NCBI GenBank assembly: GCA_041556555.1
Contig: JBFFIE010000005.1
Coordinates: forward strand, 21,034-85,033
From: SZUA-592 sp041556555
Lineage (GTDB): Bacteria; Pseudomonadota; Gammaproteobacteria; Eutrophobiales; Eutrophobiaceae
DNA: 64,000 nucleotides
Direction: 5' to 3'
Shown here: piece after piece, positions 51,476 through 60,910 of the stretch
How the letters are laid out: the number at the start of each line of letters is the position of its first letter
How positions within the stretch are numbered: the first letter of the stretch is position 1
Made by a program: the position numbers and the translations under genes
The notes under the pieces: model-generated
Told to the model about the DNA's origin: nothing
What the model saw: the letters and a program-made list of their open reading frames with translations, nothing else
Database searches by the model: none

Positions 51476-53539
51476 TTACTGGAACTTGACCGTCAGTCCA
51501 CCGAATACATTTAATTCTGGTGCCGGTTCATAAAATCTATTACCAGGTCCATTAACCCTGACATTACCTACGTATTTTCTATCGAAAATATTATTGATTC
51601 CGAAAAAGGGTGTGAATTCAAGGTCTTTGTAATACTTGGTGGCACCAAATCTCAGGTTGGCCACCACATACTGTGATGTCTCGGTGCCCGGTGTATTATC
51701 ATTGTTGACTTGTATTTGATCGACATACTGGGCATCAAAGACCGCATAAAGTCCAGTCGGTGAGTAATAGGCCACCTCGGCGTAACCAAACTGTTCCGGT
51801 GTCCCGGGTATTTTGTTCCCGGTGAAATTATTACCAGTCCCATCGACAAAGCTCTCAAATTCCAGATCGGCATAAGTATAATTTAGTGTCACATCCAGAC
51901 CTTGCAACGGCCGGAATGTCACAGCCGCCTCTATACCATCACGCGTGGTCTCACCGGCATTTTCAAAGAATTCTGAACCGCCCGGGCTGGTTCCCGCAAT
52001 CAGCAGCTCATCTTTCGTGTCAATATGGAATATTGATAATTGATAGCTCGTTCTGCCCGGTAAAACGCCTTTAACACCGACTTCATAATTGGTTGAGGTA
52101 GAGGAATCCAGATTCTGATTAAAACCGCCTGAATCATCTGGCGTCGCAAACTCAGTACTTGATGGGGTTTCAAATGAAGTCGAAATAGAACCGTACAAAT
52201 TAACAAAGTCATTGTATTTATACAGGATGCCCCCCGCAGGACTGAATTCGTCAAAGGTCACTGTCCCGGAATCATCACCGTCACTGAGGAATTTATCGGT
52301 AAAGTCAAATTCTACCTCGTCATAACGAAATCCTACACTCAACTCCAAATCTTCTCTCAGGCTAAATTCATTTTGTGCGAAGATACCCCAACTCAACACG
52401 TCCTCATCCTGATCTACCAATAATGCCCCGACCTGGCCGTTGTTATTAAAATATCTTTGACGCTCATCCATCTGTGAATCGACATCAGCACCAATAGTTA
52501 AACGGTTATTGCGTCCAAAAATTTGATCACTATAAGTGTGTTGTATACCCCCTCCGGTGAAATATCTGTCAAATGCTATGGCATTTGGGAACGGTAATTT
52601 ACCATTGAAATTACGAAAGACATGATAATTACGTAAGGTGGTTTCGTTATTCTCATTGAATCGTTTTTTATAGACCAGACCAAATTGCTGTTGCTCTGCA
52701 GTTTCTCCTGCATCGAAACGTGTTTGATTGGGAACAGCCTGGCCGCGATCTTCTTTCAATTGATCTTCTGTTAGGCCACCGGGGTCCTGTGCGATCGGTT
52801 TATCCAGAAAATTAGCGACTACTGTGAAATCTGAGGTACTATCGATTTCCCAGCGGAATTTTGAATTAAATAAATACCGCTCGATATGACTGTTTTCTCG
52901 AAAGCCGTCATAGTTAAGCCGTTGAGCACTGACAATATAGTTCAGCTTGCCCTGTTGGCCACCCGCCTTGATATGTTCCTGTTCAAAGCCGAAAGATCCA
53001 AACTGTGCGCGGCCTTCTACATAAGGGCGAGCAACGGGCCCGTCTTCGGTGTAAATATTAATAACACCACCGGAAGCAGTACCATACAGAGAAGAGGAAG
53101 GGCCACGGATAACTTCCATGCGTTCTATCGATCCAATATCGATGTTATCAATCTGGCCCTGGCCATCGGGAGTGGTATTGGGAATGCCATCCACATAAAT
53201 TTTTACGCCGCGAATACCAAAATCGGCGACACCAAATCCACGAATGGAAACACTTAAATCCTGGTTAAAATTGTAGCGATTCTGCATGAAGATGCCGGGA
53301 ATCTTGTTCAGGGATTCGTCCAGACCCAGCTGCTGTCGTCCATACTGGATATCATCCTTCTCCACAGCACCGACAGAGGCCGGGATTTCATACAGTGATT
53401 TTTCAACCCGGGTCGCCTCGACTGTAATGTCCTGGAGTTGTTCCAGGCCTTTTTCTTCTGCGAGCACGGTACTTGATGTGATTACCAGGGCAATGCAACC
53501 TGGCAGTAATGAACGGTAAGTTCGTTTGTAATGCATCAT
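51476..53539 (-). CDS. TonB-dependent outer-membrane receptor
   Basis: A 687-residue receptor. A signal peptide (about 1-27) precedes the TonB box QDITVEATR; the plug domain carries LDESLNKIPGIFM, SVSIRGFGV and VEVIRGPSSSLYGTASGGVINI-type motifs in parts; a 22-strand barrel follows and ends with Phe-Gln (GGLTVKFQ). It belongs to the FecA/Fiu-like siderophore group by general form, but the ligand is unknown. No Fur box was firmly placed in the 250 bases upstream. It faces greB across a shared terminator. Confidence 0.92.
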   Translation of the reverse strand: MMHYKRTYRSLLPGCIALVITSSTVLAEEKGLEQLQDITVEATRVEKSLYEIPASVGAVEKDDIQYGRQQLGLDESLNKIPGIFMQNRYNFNQDLSVSIRGFGVADFGIRGVKIYVDGIPNTTPDGQGQIDNIDIGSIERMEVIRGPSSSLYGTASGGVINIYTEDGPVARPYVEGRAQFGSFGFEQEHIKAGGQQGKLNYIVSAQRLNYDGFRENSHIERYLFNSKFRWEIDSTSDFTVVANFLDKPIAQDPGGLTEDQLKEDRGQAVPNQTRFDAGETAEQQQFGLVYKKRFNENNETTLRNYHVFRNFNGKLPFPNAIAFDRYFTGGGIQHTYSDQIFGRNNRLTIGADVDSQMDERQRYFNNNGQVGALLVDQDEDVLSWGIFAQNEFSLREDLELSVGFRYDEVEFDFTDKFLSDGDDSGTVTFDEFSPAGGILYKYNDFVNLYGSISTSFETPSSTEFATPDDSGGFNQNLDSSTSTNYEVGVKGVLPGRTSYQLSIFHIDTKDELLIAGTSPGGSEFFENAGETTRDGIEAAVTFRPLQGLDVTLNYTYADLEFESFVDGTGNNFTGNKIPGTPEQFGYAEVAYYSPTGLYAVFDAQYVDQIQVNNDNTPGTETSQYVVANLRFGATKYYKDLEFTPFFGINNIFDRKYVGNVRVNGPGNRFYEPAPELNVFGGLTVKFQ

Positions 53540-53791
53540 GTTTCTCCCTCAAAGTGATTAGTGATTATTGTTATGCGGGTTGTTTGTGTAAGTCAGTCAT
53601 AACTAACCTGCTGTTTGAAGAAAGTTTCCATAACTGATTAATTTTTAAGCATTAATAATACCAAAAATATTAACTTATTGAAAATTAAAGGATATTATAA
53701 ATAGATTTTCACAAATACTGGTATAAATCGGTTGCTATGGCGCACCGACTGGCTGATATGTACCGGTTGATATTGACCAGCTGGAGTGGGT

Positions 53792-55483
53792 TCAGAGGCG
53801 TTTCAGGGCATTGCGGGCATTTTCATCCCCCTGCTTGGCTGCCTGCTGGTACCAGTGCCGGGCCTTTTCCACATCCCTGCCGATACCCCGGCCCTTGGCA
53901 AAAATCACTCCAAGGTTATATTGGGCATTGGAATTACCTTGTTCGGCAGCCTTAAGATACCAGTGGAATGACATGGTGTCGTCCCGCTTGACACCCATGC
54001 CCTTGCCATACAGGTAGGCCAGCATCAATTGCGCATTGATATGGCCATTGTTGGCGGCGGCCCGGTAAAGCTTGAAGGCCTCTTCAGGATCTTCATCGAT
54101 ACCGCGACCTTTCAGGTACATGTTTGCCAACACATACTGTGAATTGGCATGACCTTTTACCGCGGCCCGTTCATACCAGTTAACGGCTTCCGTGTAATTG
54201 CGTTCCGTGCCTATGCCCTTTGCATACATCATGGCAACAATAGCCTGCGCGGAAATATCACCCTGCTGTGCCGCGGCCATGTACCATTTGAATGATTCCC
54301 CAAAGTCCTGGGCGGTTCCACGCCCTTTGGAATACATGACCCCAAGATTGTATTGCGACGTTAGGTGTCCTTTTTCAGCGGCTTTGATATACCATTTCAA
54401 TGCCTCTTCTTCATTTTGTTCAACAGTGATGCCCTTGGCATAGATGAAGCCCATGTTGGACATAGCCGTAGCATCACCCGCGTTGGCATTTTCCAGGGTC
54501 TTCTGCACAACCGATTTTTTATCCTGAGTTGAATCAAGATCGATCTCGAATTCATCGGGTGTTTTGACCATGGTGGTGGCCGTGCGATCCGGATAAAGGC
54601 GCCATTCTGAAATCCGCTGAGGCCGGTCTTCTTTTTCGATTTGCAGGGAGGCGTCTATGGCTTTCAGCAAGGTATCTGGATAATTGACTGCCCCGATTTC
54701 CATAGCTGTTACATAGGGATCCCTGCCGGTTTTTTGGATCGTCATGACCCGGTCCATGGCATCCACCGGGGCCACACCGGCTATTGTTCGATAGAAGGTG
54801 GCTCCCAGTGAATAAATATCGGTCCAGGGGCCCTGATTATCCTTGTCATAATGATACTGCTCGATTGGCGCATACCCGTGTGAGAAGAAGCCGGTCATGG
54901 AAACGTCTTTCTCCCGGTAAGCGCGTCTGGCGGCACCGAAATCCAGTAACACGGGCTCACCGTCGACCCGGATAAAAATATTAGCCGGCTTGATGTCACG
55001 ATGTATAAATCCGGCATCATGTACATACTTCAAACCGTCCAGCAAGGGATTGATGATAGTTTCCAGTACGTTATAAGCCAGGACCTTGTGCCGGCCTAGG
55101 TAGTCCTGCAAGGTTTCTCCCAGCTCATAATCCATAATCATGTAGGCTGTATTATTTTCCTCGAAAATATTCCTGACCCTGACAATGTTCGGATGCCTGA
55201 ATTTTCCCAGTGTACGGGCCTCATCTATAAAACGGTTGAGGCAACTTTTATATTGAGCTTCCGCGTCCTCAGCTATGGGTTTGAGGCTGCCATCATCAAG
55301 ACGGATTGCCAGTTCACTTGGCATGTATTCCTTGATTGCGACCTCGTGATCCAGGTTCATATCATGGGCAAGATAGGTGATGCCGAAACCACCCAGGCCC
55401 AGCACATCCTTGATCTCATACCACTGTATTCGACTACCGATGGGTAGGGCATCCTGCAGTCTTTTTATCTTGAATTTAACCAT
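53792..55483 (-). CDS. Ser/Thr protein kinase with Sel1 repeats
   Basis: A 563-residue cytoplasmic protein. The kinase domain (about 20-297) has the Gly loop LGLGGFGITY, K51 in AIKEYMP, HRD at 161-163, and DFG at 181-183, so it should be active. From about 337 to the end come six Sel1 repeats of 36 residues (each with the ...A...YxLGxMYxKGRG...A..WYxKAAxxG pattern), a scaffold for protein contacts. The gap between holds a basic and an acidic linker. Such kinases with TPR/Sel1 tails are found in type VI secretion and envelope control, but no such cluster is visible here. It is divergent from the DUF4124 gene. Confidence 0.93.
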   Translation of the reverse strand: MVKFKIKRLQDALPIGSRIQWYEIKDVLGLGGFGITYLAHDMNLDHEVAIKEYMPSELAIRLDDGSLKPIAEDAEAQYKSCLNRFIDEARTLGKFRHPNIVRVRNIFEENNTAYMIMDYELGETLQDYLGRHKVLAYNVLETIINPLLDGLKYVHDAGFIHRDIKPANIFIRVDGEPVLLDFGAARRAYREKDVSMTGFFSHGYAPIEQYHYDKDNQGPWTDIYSLGATFYRTIAGVAPVDAMDRVMTIQKTGRDPYVTAMEIGAVNYPDTLLKAIDASLQIEKEDRPQRISEWRLYPDRTATTMVKTPDEFEIDLDSTQDKKSVVQKTLENANAGDATAMSNMGFIYAKGITVEQNEEEALKWYIKAAEKGHLTSQYNLGVMYSKGRGTAQDFGESFKWYMAAAQQGDISAQAIVAMMYAKGIGTERNYTEAVNWYERAAVKGHANSQYVLANMYLKGRGIDEDPEEAFKLYRAAANNGHINAQLMLAYLYGKGMGVKRDDTMSFHWYLKAAEQGNSNAQYNLGVIFAKGRGIGRDVEKARHWYQQAAKQGDENARNALKRL

Positions 55484-55687
55484 TCTGGCCCTGTTTCTTT
55501 TTATCCCGTGAACCTGTCAATATTGTAAAAATGCGGGCTCTGTCCTGTTCTATGTCGAGTATTTTTATCATTATTACTATAAGTATAACTACAACTAAAA
55601 CCACAGGATTCGTCAATATCTTATTGAAGAAAAACCGGTTTCGTTTAGTCTGGATGCTCGGGACGTAATCCCGGCGAGGTATAGTCT

Positions 55688-55957
55688 ATGAAGGTAATTT
55701 TTCTGATCATTGTTCTTGCCGCAGCTGTTGGTGCCTGGCTGTATTTCAATCCGGACGTCCAGCAGGAGTTATTGAAAGAAACTCCCCTCGCAACTGAACC
55801 CACGACCACTCATTTATACAAATGGCGTGATGTGAATGGCCAATGGCAGGTATCAGACAAACCCCCGACAGGGAATGTGGAGTATGAGGTGATGCAATAC
55901 AGGAGTGATACCAACGTGGTCCCGGGTCTGACAGAAGAAGAGCTGGAGAAAGACTAA
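55688..55957 (+). CDS. Small DUF4124-like membrane-anchored protein
   Basis: An 89-residue protein with an N-terminal hydrophobic helix (about 3-19) and a soluble part containing YKWRDVNGQWQVSDKPPTG, the DUF4124-type motif. A GAGG ribosome site lies just before the ATG. Function is unknown; such proteins are periplasmic and Pro/Trp-rich. It is divergent from the kinase gene. Confidence 0.75.
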   Translation: MKVIFLIIVLAAAVGAWLYFNPDVQQELLKETPLATEPTTTHLYKWRDVNGQWQVSDKPPTGNVEYEVMQYRSDTNVVPGLTEEELEKD

Positions 55958-56161
55958 ACTGGTGCCTGGTTATCAATCGGTTTTAATTATAACTTACTGA
56001 TTTATATCATTTCTCAGCATAATCTTTACATTTTTTGCCAGACAGCAAAAACTTATCCCAAGGGAACTTGTTTAGTGTCATTTGGGTGCCAGCTGTAGTA
56101 GGGTATGTTGTTAATTAACTGATAAAAAAGGTTATAAAGACTAGTCACTAAGGGGGGATAT

Positions 56162-57610
56162 ATGGAAATCTTCAATTCACTTCAACAAACACTCGGTGCC
56201 CAGCTGCCGGGTATCATGGGTGCCGTCGCGATACTCTTTGTTGGTTGGGTCCTTGCCGTGGTCATCCGGGCAGGGACACGCAAGACCCTGGGAATAGTCA
56301 AGCTGAATGAACGGGTTTACAAGGACAGGGACGAGGGGATGGACCTGGAAAGCGGGATCGCATCCGCGGCTTTCTGGATCGTCTTATTGATTACGGCTAT
56401 CGCTGTTTTTGATGCTCTCAAGCTGGAACTGGTATCTGAACCCCTGAATACCCTGGCCAACCAGATCTTTGGTTATATTCCACAACTGGTCGGCGGAATC
56501 ATCCTGATACTGGTTGCCTGGCTTATCGCATCAGTGGTCAAGATGCTGGTCAACAAGGGGCTCTCGGCAACGACCCTGGACGCTAAAATTTCCGCTGAGG
56601 CCGGGATGAAGCCCATGAGTCAGAACCTGGCCAATGCCATGTACTGGTTCATCATCCTGCTGTTCCTACCGGCTATCCTCGGTGCCCTGCAACTGGGTGG
56701 CTTGCTGGATCCTGTGCAGGCCATGGTCGACAAGATTCTCAATATTATTCCTAATATTGTTGCAGCCGTGGTGATTGGCCTGGTCGGCTGGTTTGTTGCA
56801 AAGATCCTGCGTGATCTCACAACCAATCTCTTAACTGCCGCCGGTGTAGACAGTTTGGGTAAAAAAGCCGGATTGAGGGGCGATGTCAGCGTATCGCGCC
56901 TGGTCGGCATTTTGATCTTTATCTTTGTCTTTATCCCGGCATTGATCGCGGCGCTGAACGCCCTGCAGATCGAGGCCATTTCCAAACCGGCAACAGATAT
57001 GCTGGCCGTGATCCTGAATGCGATCCCGAATGTGTTTGCCGCCATCGTGATCATCATGGTCACTTATTATGTAGCGAGGCTCGCCGCAAGTCTGGTGGTC
57101 AACTTGCTGGAAGGTATGGATTTCAACTCTCTGCCCGGGAAGATCGGTCTGGGCGAGGCCTTTGACCGGACCCTGACGGCTTCTGCACTGGTCGGCAAGA
57201 TTATCGTCTTCTTTGCCATGTTGTTTGCTACCGTGGAAGCTGCCAACCGGTTGGGTTTCAGCGAAGTCCGGGATCTGGTTTCCACATTCATCGAGTTTGG
57301 CGGCCAGGTGCTGCTGGGTTCCATTATCCTGGCGGTGGGTGTCTGGCTGGCCAATCTGGCCCACAGCGGCATCTTGCGGGTCAGCGGCGATGATGCCCAT
57401 GGCATGGCCGGCCTTGCCCGCATCGCTATCCTCATGCTGATAGCTGCCATGGGCTTGCGTTCCATGGGCATTGCCGATGACATCGTCAATCTGGCCTTCG
57501 GCCTGACACTGGGTTCCATCGCTGTTGCCGTGGCACTGTCCTTTGGACTGGGTGGCCGGGAAGCCGCCGGCAAACAAATGGAATACTGGCTGGAGAAACT
57601 CAGAAAATGA
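56162..57610 (+). CDS. Mechanosensitive ion channel protein, CmpX-like
   Basis: A 482-residue inner-membrane protein with about ten helices in five repeated pairs. The repeat unit is 'IPxxxxAIVILIVGWxVAxxxRxxxxxLL', visible as IPQLVGGIILILVAWLIASVVKMLVN, IPNIVAAVVIGLVGWFVAKILRDLT and IPNVFAAIVIIMVTYYVARLAAS in part. The C-terminus, GLTLGSIAVAVALSFGLGGREAAGK, matches the MscS-type pore segment seen in CmpX-like proteins. A GGGG ribosome site stands before the ATG and a strong terminator follows. The exact gating stimulus is unknown. Confidence 0.85.
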   Translation: MEIFNSLQQTLGAQLPGIMGAVAILFVGWVLAVVIRAGTRKTLGIVKLNERVYKDRDEGMDLESGIASAAFWIVLLITAIAVFDALKLELVSEPLNTLANQIFGYIPQLVGGIILILVAWLIASVVKMLVNKGLSATTLDAKISAEAGMKPMSQNLANAMYWFIILLFLPAILGALQLGGLLDPVQAMVDKILNIIPNIVAAVVIGLVGWFVAKILRDLTTNLLTAAGVDSLGKKAGLRGDVSVSRLVGILIFIFVFIPALIAALNALQIEAISKPATDMLAVILNAIPNVFAAIVIIMVTYYVARLAASLVVNLLEGMDFNSLPGKIGLGEAFDRTLTASALVGKIIVFFAMLFATVEAANRLGFSEVRDLVSTFIEFGGQVLLGSIILAVGVWLANLAHSGILRVSGDDAHGMAGLARIAILMLIAAMGLRSMGIADDIVNLAFGLTLGSIAVAVALSFGLGGREAAGKQMEYWLEKLRK

Positions 57611-57636
57611 GTCAACGGTTTTCCTGATCTTATAAG

Positions 57637-57660
57637 CCCCTGCTCCGGCAGGGGTTTTTT
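57637..57660 (+). terminator. Terminator after the CmpX-like gene
   Basis: CCCCTGC tccg GCAGGGG followed by six T: a strong intrinsic terminator, 26 bases after the stop. Confidence 0.92.
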
Positions 57661-57702
57661 GTCCAGCTTGGCCATCGCCGGCCGTCGGCATAAGATGGAG
57701 GC

Positions 57703-58944
57703 ATGCCGCAAACCCACCCCCAACACTGGTCCCGCGCCATTGTCTTCATCGACATGGACGCCTTTTTTGCATCCATTGAACAGATGGACAATCCCGAGCT
57801 GAGAGGCCGTCCGGTGGGGGTCACCAATGGTGCGCAGGGCACCTGTCTGATTACCTCATCCTACGAAGCACGCGCCTATGGTATTCATACAGGGATGCGG
57901 CTGAAACAGGCCCGCGAGCTCTGTCCGGATATCATCCAGTGCCCCGCCAGACCGCGACGTTATGCCGAGGTATCTACCCGGATCATGGCCGCGCTGCAGG
58001 ATGTCTCGCCGGATATCGAGGTCTTTTCTGTGGACGAGGCCTTCCTGGATGTGACCCGTTGCCAGCGCTACTGGAAAAAGGGCCCGGAATACATTGGTCG
58101 CCTGGCCAAGCAGCGGGTGTACGAAGCCGCCGGCGTCCATTGCACAGTGGGTGTCAGTGGTGACAAGACCACGGCCAAATTTGCTGCCAAGCAGTTCAAA
58201 CCAAACGGTTTTAATATCATCCCGCCATGGGAGGCAGGGGAACGATTAAAGGATGCACCGGTAACTGCACTGTGCGGCATCGGCCGCGGCATCGGGGAAT
58301 TTCTGGCGAAATACGGTGTGCAAACCTGTGGCGACATGGCGCGTTTGCCGATCGGCATCCTGGCCAAGCGCTTTGGTAACCTGGGTCGGCGTATCTGGCA
58401 TATGTGCCAGGGTATGGATCCGGATCCGGTACAAACCCGTGTGGCTGCACCCAAGTCCATGGGGCATGGCAAGGTCATGCCGCCCAATACCCGCGATGAA
58501 GATGTGATCCTGACCTACCTGATCCACATGAGTGAGAAACTGGCCACGCGTTTGCGCCGGAATAACATGCAGGCCAGGCGATTTGCTGTCGGTTTGCGTT
58601 GCCGCAGTAACTGGATTGGTGGCAAGTATACCTGCGCCATTCCGATCGATGACAGCCACATTATTATTGAACTATGCCGTGAGATGATGGAAACCGAATG
58701 GCGGGGTGAGGGGATACATGGCGTGCAGATCACGGCACTGGACCCGGTACCGGCCATGCAGCAGATGGAAATGTTTACAGAAACAGTGGAGAAACAACAA
58801 CGCCTGAATGCCGTCATGGACCAAATCAATCAACGTTACGGTGAATTTGCACTGGCACCAGCACAGTTGCTTAACCGATCTTCCATGCCCAATGTTATCG
58901 CACCGGCATGGAAACCGCATGGACACCGGCAGTTTATTCCCTGA
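57703..58944 (+). CDS. Y-family DNA polymerase, DinB-like
   Basis: A 413-residue translesion polymerase. Catalytic acidic residues: D17 in FIDMDAFFASIEQ and D111-E112 in SVDEAFLD. The finger/palm motif SSYEARAYGIHTGM and GVSGDKTTAKFAAK are present, and the helix-hairpin-helix region reads LCGIGRGIGEFLAKYGV. The C-terminus lacks a recognisable beta-clamp motif at the very end, but QLLNRS may approximate it. It is longer than E. coli DinB (351 residues). No LexA box was found upstream by eye, as the strong terminator is only 43 bases before the start. Confidence 0.9.
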   Translation: MPQTHPQHWSRAIVFIDMDAFFASIEQMDNPELRGRPVGVTNGAQGTCLITSSYEARAYGIHTGMRLKQARELCPDIIQCPARPRRYAEVSTRIMAALQDVSPDIEVFSVDEAFLDVTRCQRYWKKGPEYIGRLAKQRVYEAAGVHCTVGVSGDKTTAKFAAKQFKPNGFNIIPPWEAGERLKDAPVTALCGIGRGIGEFLAKYGVQTCGDMARLPIGILAKRFGNLGRRIWHMCQGMDPDPVQTRVAAPKSMGHGKVMPPNTRDEDVILTYLIHMSEKLATRLRRNNMQARRFAVGLRCRSNWIGGKYTCAIPIDDSHIIIELCREMMETEWRGEGIHGVQITALDPVPAMQQMEMFTETVEKQQRLNAVMDQINQRYGEFALAPAQLLNRSSMPNVIAPAWKPHGHRQFIP

Positions 58945-58985
58945 TGGTTTGATACTGAATTAAATAATTCGGGGAGGTAACCAGC

Positions 58986-59693
58986 ATGAAACACAAGGTG
59001 GTCGGGCAGGACGACTGGATAACTGAAAGAAAAAGATTACTGGCGAAAGAAAAGGAATTCACACGCCTGCGGGATCAACTCAGTGCCGAGCGACGTAAGT
59101 TACCCTGGACCCGGGTGGAAAAGGATTATCAATTTGATACCACGGAAGGGAAACAATCACTGGCCGATCTGTTTGCAGGGAAAAGGCAGCTCGCTATCTA
59201 TCACTTCATGTTCGGTCCTGACTGGGAAGAGGGTTGTCCAAGCTGTTCTTTCTGGGCGGATAACTTCAACAATATCGTAATTCACCTGGCACATCGCGAC
59301 ATTACCTTACTGGCCGTTTCCAGGGCGCCATTGGAAAAACTCGAGGCCTATAAACAACGTATGGGCTGGGATTTTAAATGGGTTTCATCTTTCAATTCAG
59401 ATTTCAATTATGATTATCAGGTATCATTCATGCCCGATGAGTTGGCAAAAGGCGAGGTCTATTACAATTACCACAGGACATCTTTCCCAAGCAGTGAAGG
59501 GCCGGGAATCAGCGTGTTTTACAGGGACGATGATGATACGGTCTATCATACCTATTCCTGTTATTCGCGTGGCCTGGATATGTTAAACGGGGCATATCAT
59601 TATATGGATCTGGTTCCCAAGGGCCGGGATGAAGCCGGACTGCCCTATACAATGGCCTGGTTGAGGCGCCGGGATCAGTATGAATCTGATTAA
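58986..59693 (+). CDS. DUF899-family thioredoxin-like protein
   Basis: A 235-residue cytoplasmic protein of the DUF899 group. Visible: KEFTRLRDQLSAERRKLPW early, then YHFMFGPDWEEGCPSCSFWAD with a CPSC dithiol, and the block WVSSFNSDFNYDYQVSF. The CxxC may be redox active. A GGGGAGG ribosome site precedes the ATG. Substrate unknown. It is 42 bases after the polymerase gene. Confidence 0.88.
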   Translation: MKHKVVGQDDWITERKRLLAKEKEFTRLRDQLSAERRKLPWTRVEKDYQFDTTEGKQSLADLFAGKRQLAIYHFMFGPDWEEGCPSCSFWADNFNNIVIHLAHRDITLLAVSRAPLEKLEAYKQRMGWDFKWVSSFNSDFNYDYQVSFMPDELAKGEVYYNYHRTSFPSSEGPGISVFYRDDDDTVYHTYSCYSRGLDMLNGAYHYMDLVPKGRDEAGLPYTMAWLRRRDQYESD

Positions 59694-59742
59694 AGTAAGT
59701 GAATTATATAATTATTTCTGAAAAGTTAATGTAGGAACTATT

Positions 59743-60015
59743 ATGGATTTGAAAATATTTTTTACAGTTTTTAGCGTGGTGTTTGTTGCCGAGTTGGGCG
59801 ACAAGACTCAACTGGCCACCTTGCTTTTTGCGGCAGACAAGGAAGTGAACAAACTGGTCGTATTCATCGGGGCTTCACTGGCTCTGATCCTGGCCTCGGC
59901 GATCGGGGTGTTGGCCGGTAGTTTGATTTCCCAATATATCAGTGAAAGGCACCTGAATTACCTTGCCGGGGCAGGGTTCCTGGTAATCGGCCTATGGACC
60001 CTGATCAAGGCATAA
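59743..60015 (+). CDS. Half-length UPF0016/GDT1-family membrane protein
   Basis: A 90-residue inner-membrane protein with three helices. The conserved cation motif ELGDKTQ is at 17-23. Full GDT1/MneA-type proteins, which move Mn2+ or Ca2+, contain two such repeats with opposite orientation in about 190-200 residues; this gene holds only one, and the downstream gene on the same strand is absent. It must either work as a homodimer or have a partner elsewhere. A Mn(II) exporter role is inferred from the family. Confidence 0.88.
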   Translation: MDLKIFFTVFSVVFVAELGDKTQLATLLFAADKEVNKLVVFIGASLALILASAIGVLAGSLISQYISERHLNYLAGAGFLVIGLWTLIKA

Positions 60016-60055
60016 TTGAATAACTACCCGGCGTTTATTATGGAGGTATCCCGGA

Positions 60056-60781
60056 TCAGAATTTATACCCTGCATTAACCATACCCATAAATTTATCGAA
60101 CTGATGTTCTTCATTAAACAGATCAACATAAGTGGAGAAAAAACTCATATTCAGTCCCAGATAGAAATTCTCGGTAATATTGTAGTCCATACCAAGCAGG
60201 AACTGTGCAGCAAAACCTGAGTCATCTTCATTACCTGTGATTGTAGTTGTGCCCGCACCGCTATCGGTTGTAATGATGCCGTCGACATCCACCTGGGCAA
60301 CACCAAGCCCCACACCGATGTAAGGATGTAACTGCTCATTAATCAGGACACCGTTATTATCTCTATACAAAAAGTTGATCATGAATGCATCAATCTCAGG
60401 ACTGTAGTGTTCCTGTGTTGTATCCGGCACGCAGAAAATACAGAACTCATCGCGACTGCCCCCGTAGTCGGCATCAATCAGTCGCATATACTGAAAGCCC
60501 AGCGAGAAATTGTCTGTATAGGCCTTGTCAATCCAGAATTGCGCCCCGATGGTTTTACCGGTATCGGAATCGAAATCAGTCCCCTCTACAATAAAGAACA
60601 GGTCGGTTTCCCCGCCAACTTCAGTATCACCGGTATTTATACCCAGCTGGAATTCAGCACGATATTCAGCAGAAAAAACGCCGGGGCAAAAGAGAATTGA
60701 AATAACCAGAAATAATGGCCCTAGCGCCCTTGTCAGAGGATAACCTGGTTTCTTCTCCAGGTAATAAACTGAATTTGCCAT
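60056..60781 (-). CDS. Outer-membrane beta-barrel protein
   Basis: A 241-residue exported protein with a signal peptide of about 40 residues and about eight beta strands, ending with aromatic Phe (MVNAGYKF), which is the barrel signature. The build is that of OmpW/OmpA-like eight-stranded barrels, for example HPYIGVGLGVAQV and FLLGMDYNITENFYLGLNMSF. Two cysteines (FCIFCVPD) lie in a loop. The ligand is unknown. Confidence 0.75.
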   Translation of the reverse strand: MANSVYYLEKKPGYPLTRALGPLFLVISILFCPGVFSAEYRAEFQLGINTGDTEVGGETDLFFIVEGTDFDSDTGKTIGAQFWIDKAYTDNFSLGFQYMRLIDADYGGSRDEFCIFCVPDTTQEHYSPEIDAFMINFLYRDNNGVLINEQLHPYIGVGLGVAQVDVDGIITTDSGAGTTTITGNEDDSGFAAQFLLGMDYNITENFYLGLNMSFFSTYVDLFNEEHQFDKFMGMVNAGYKF

Positions 60782-60910
60782 ATTTACCCCCTACGCATTC
60801 GTTCACGGTATGGAAAGTCTAGTGTCGGGAGTGATTGATATGCAGTTACAGGTCGCTTACAACTGACTTACAGTTTCTCTATCTTTTTCAAATCAGGGGG
60901 TTAATGCGTG

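Noticed and set aside
56831..57691. Open frame of 286 codons on the minus strand opposite the CmpX-like gene
   Set aside because: His, Gln and Asp rich composition of a shadow frame; inside a well-supported gene.
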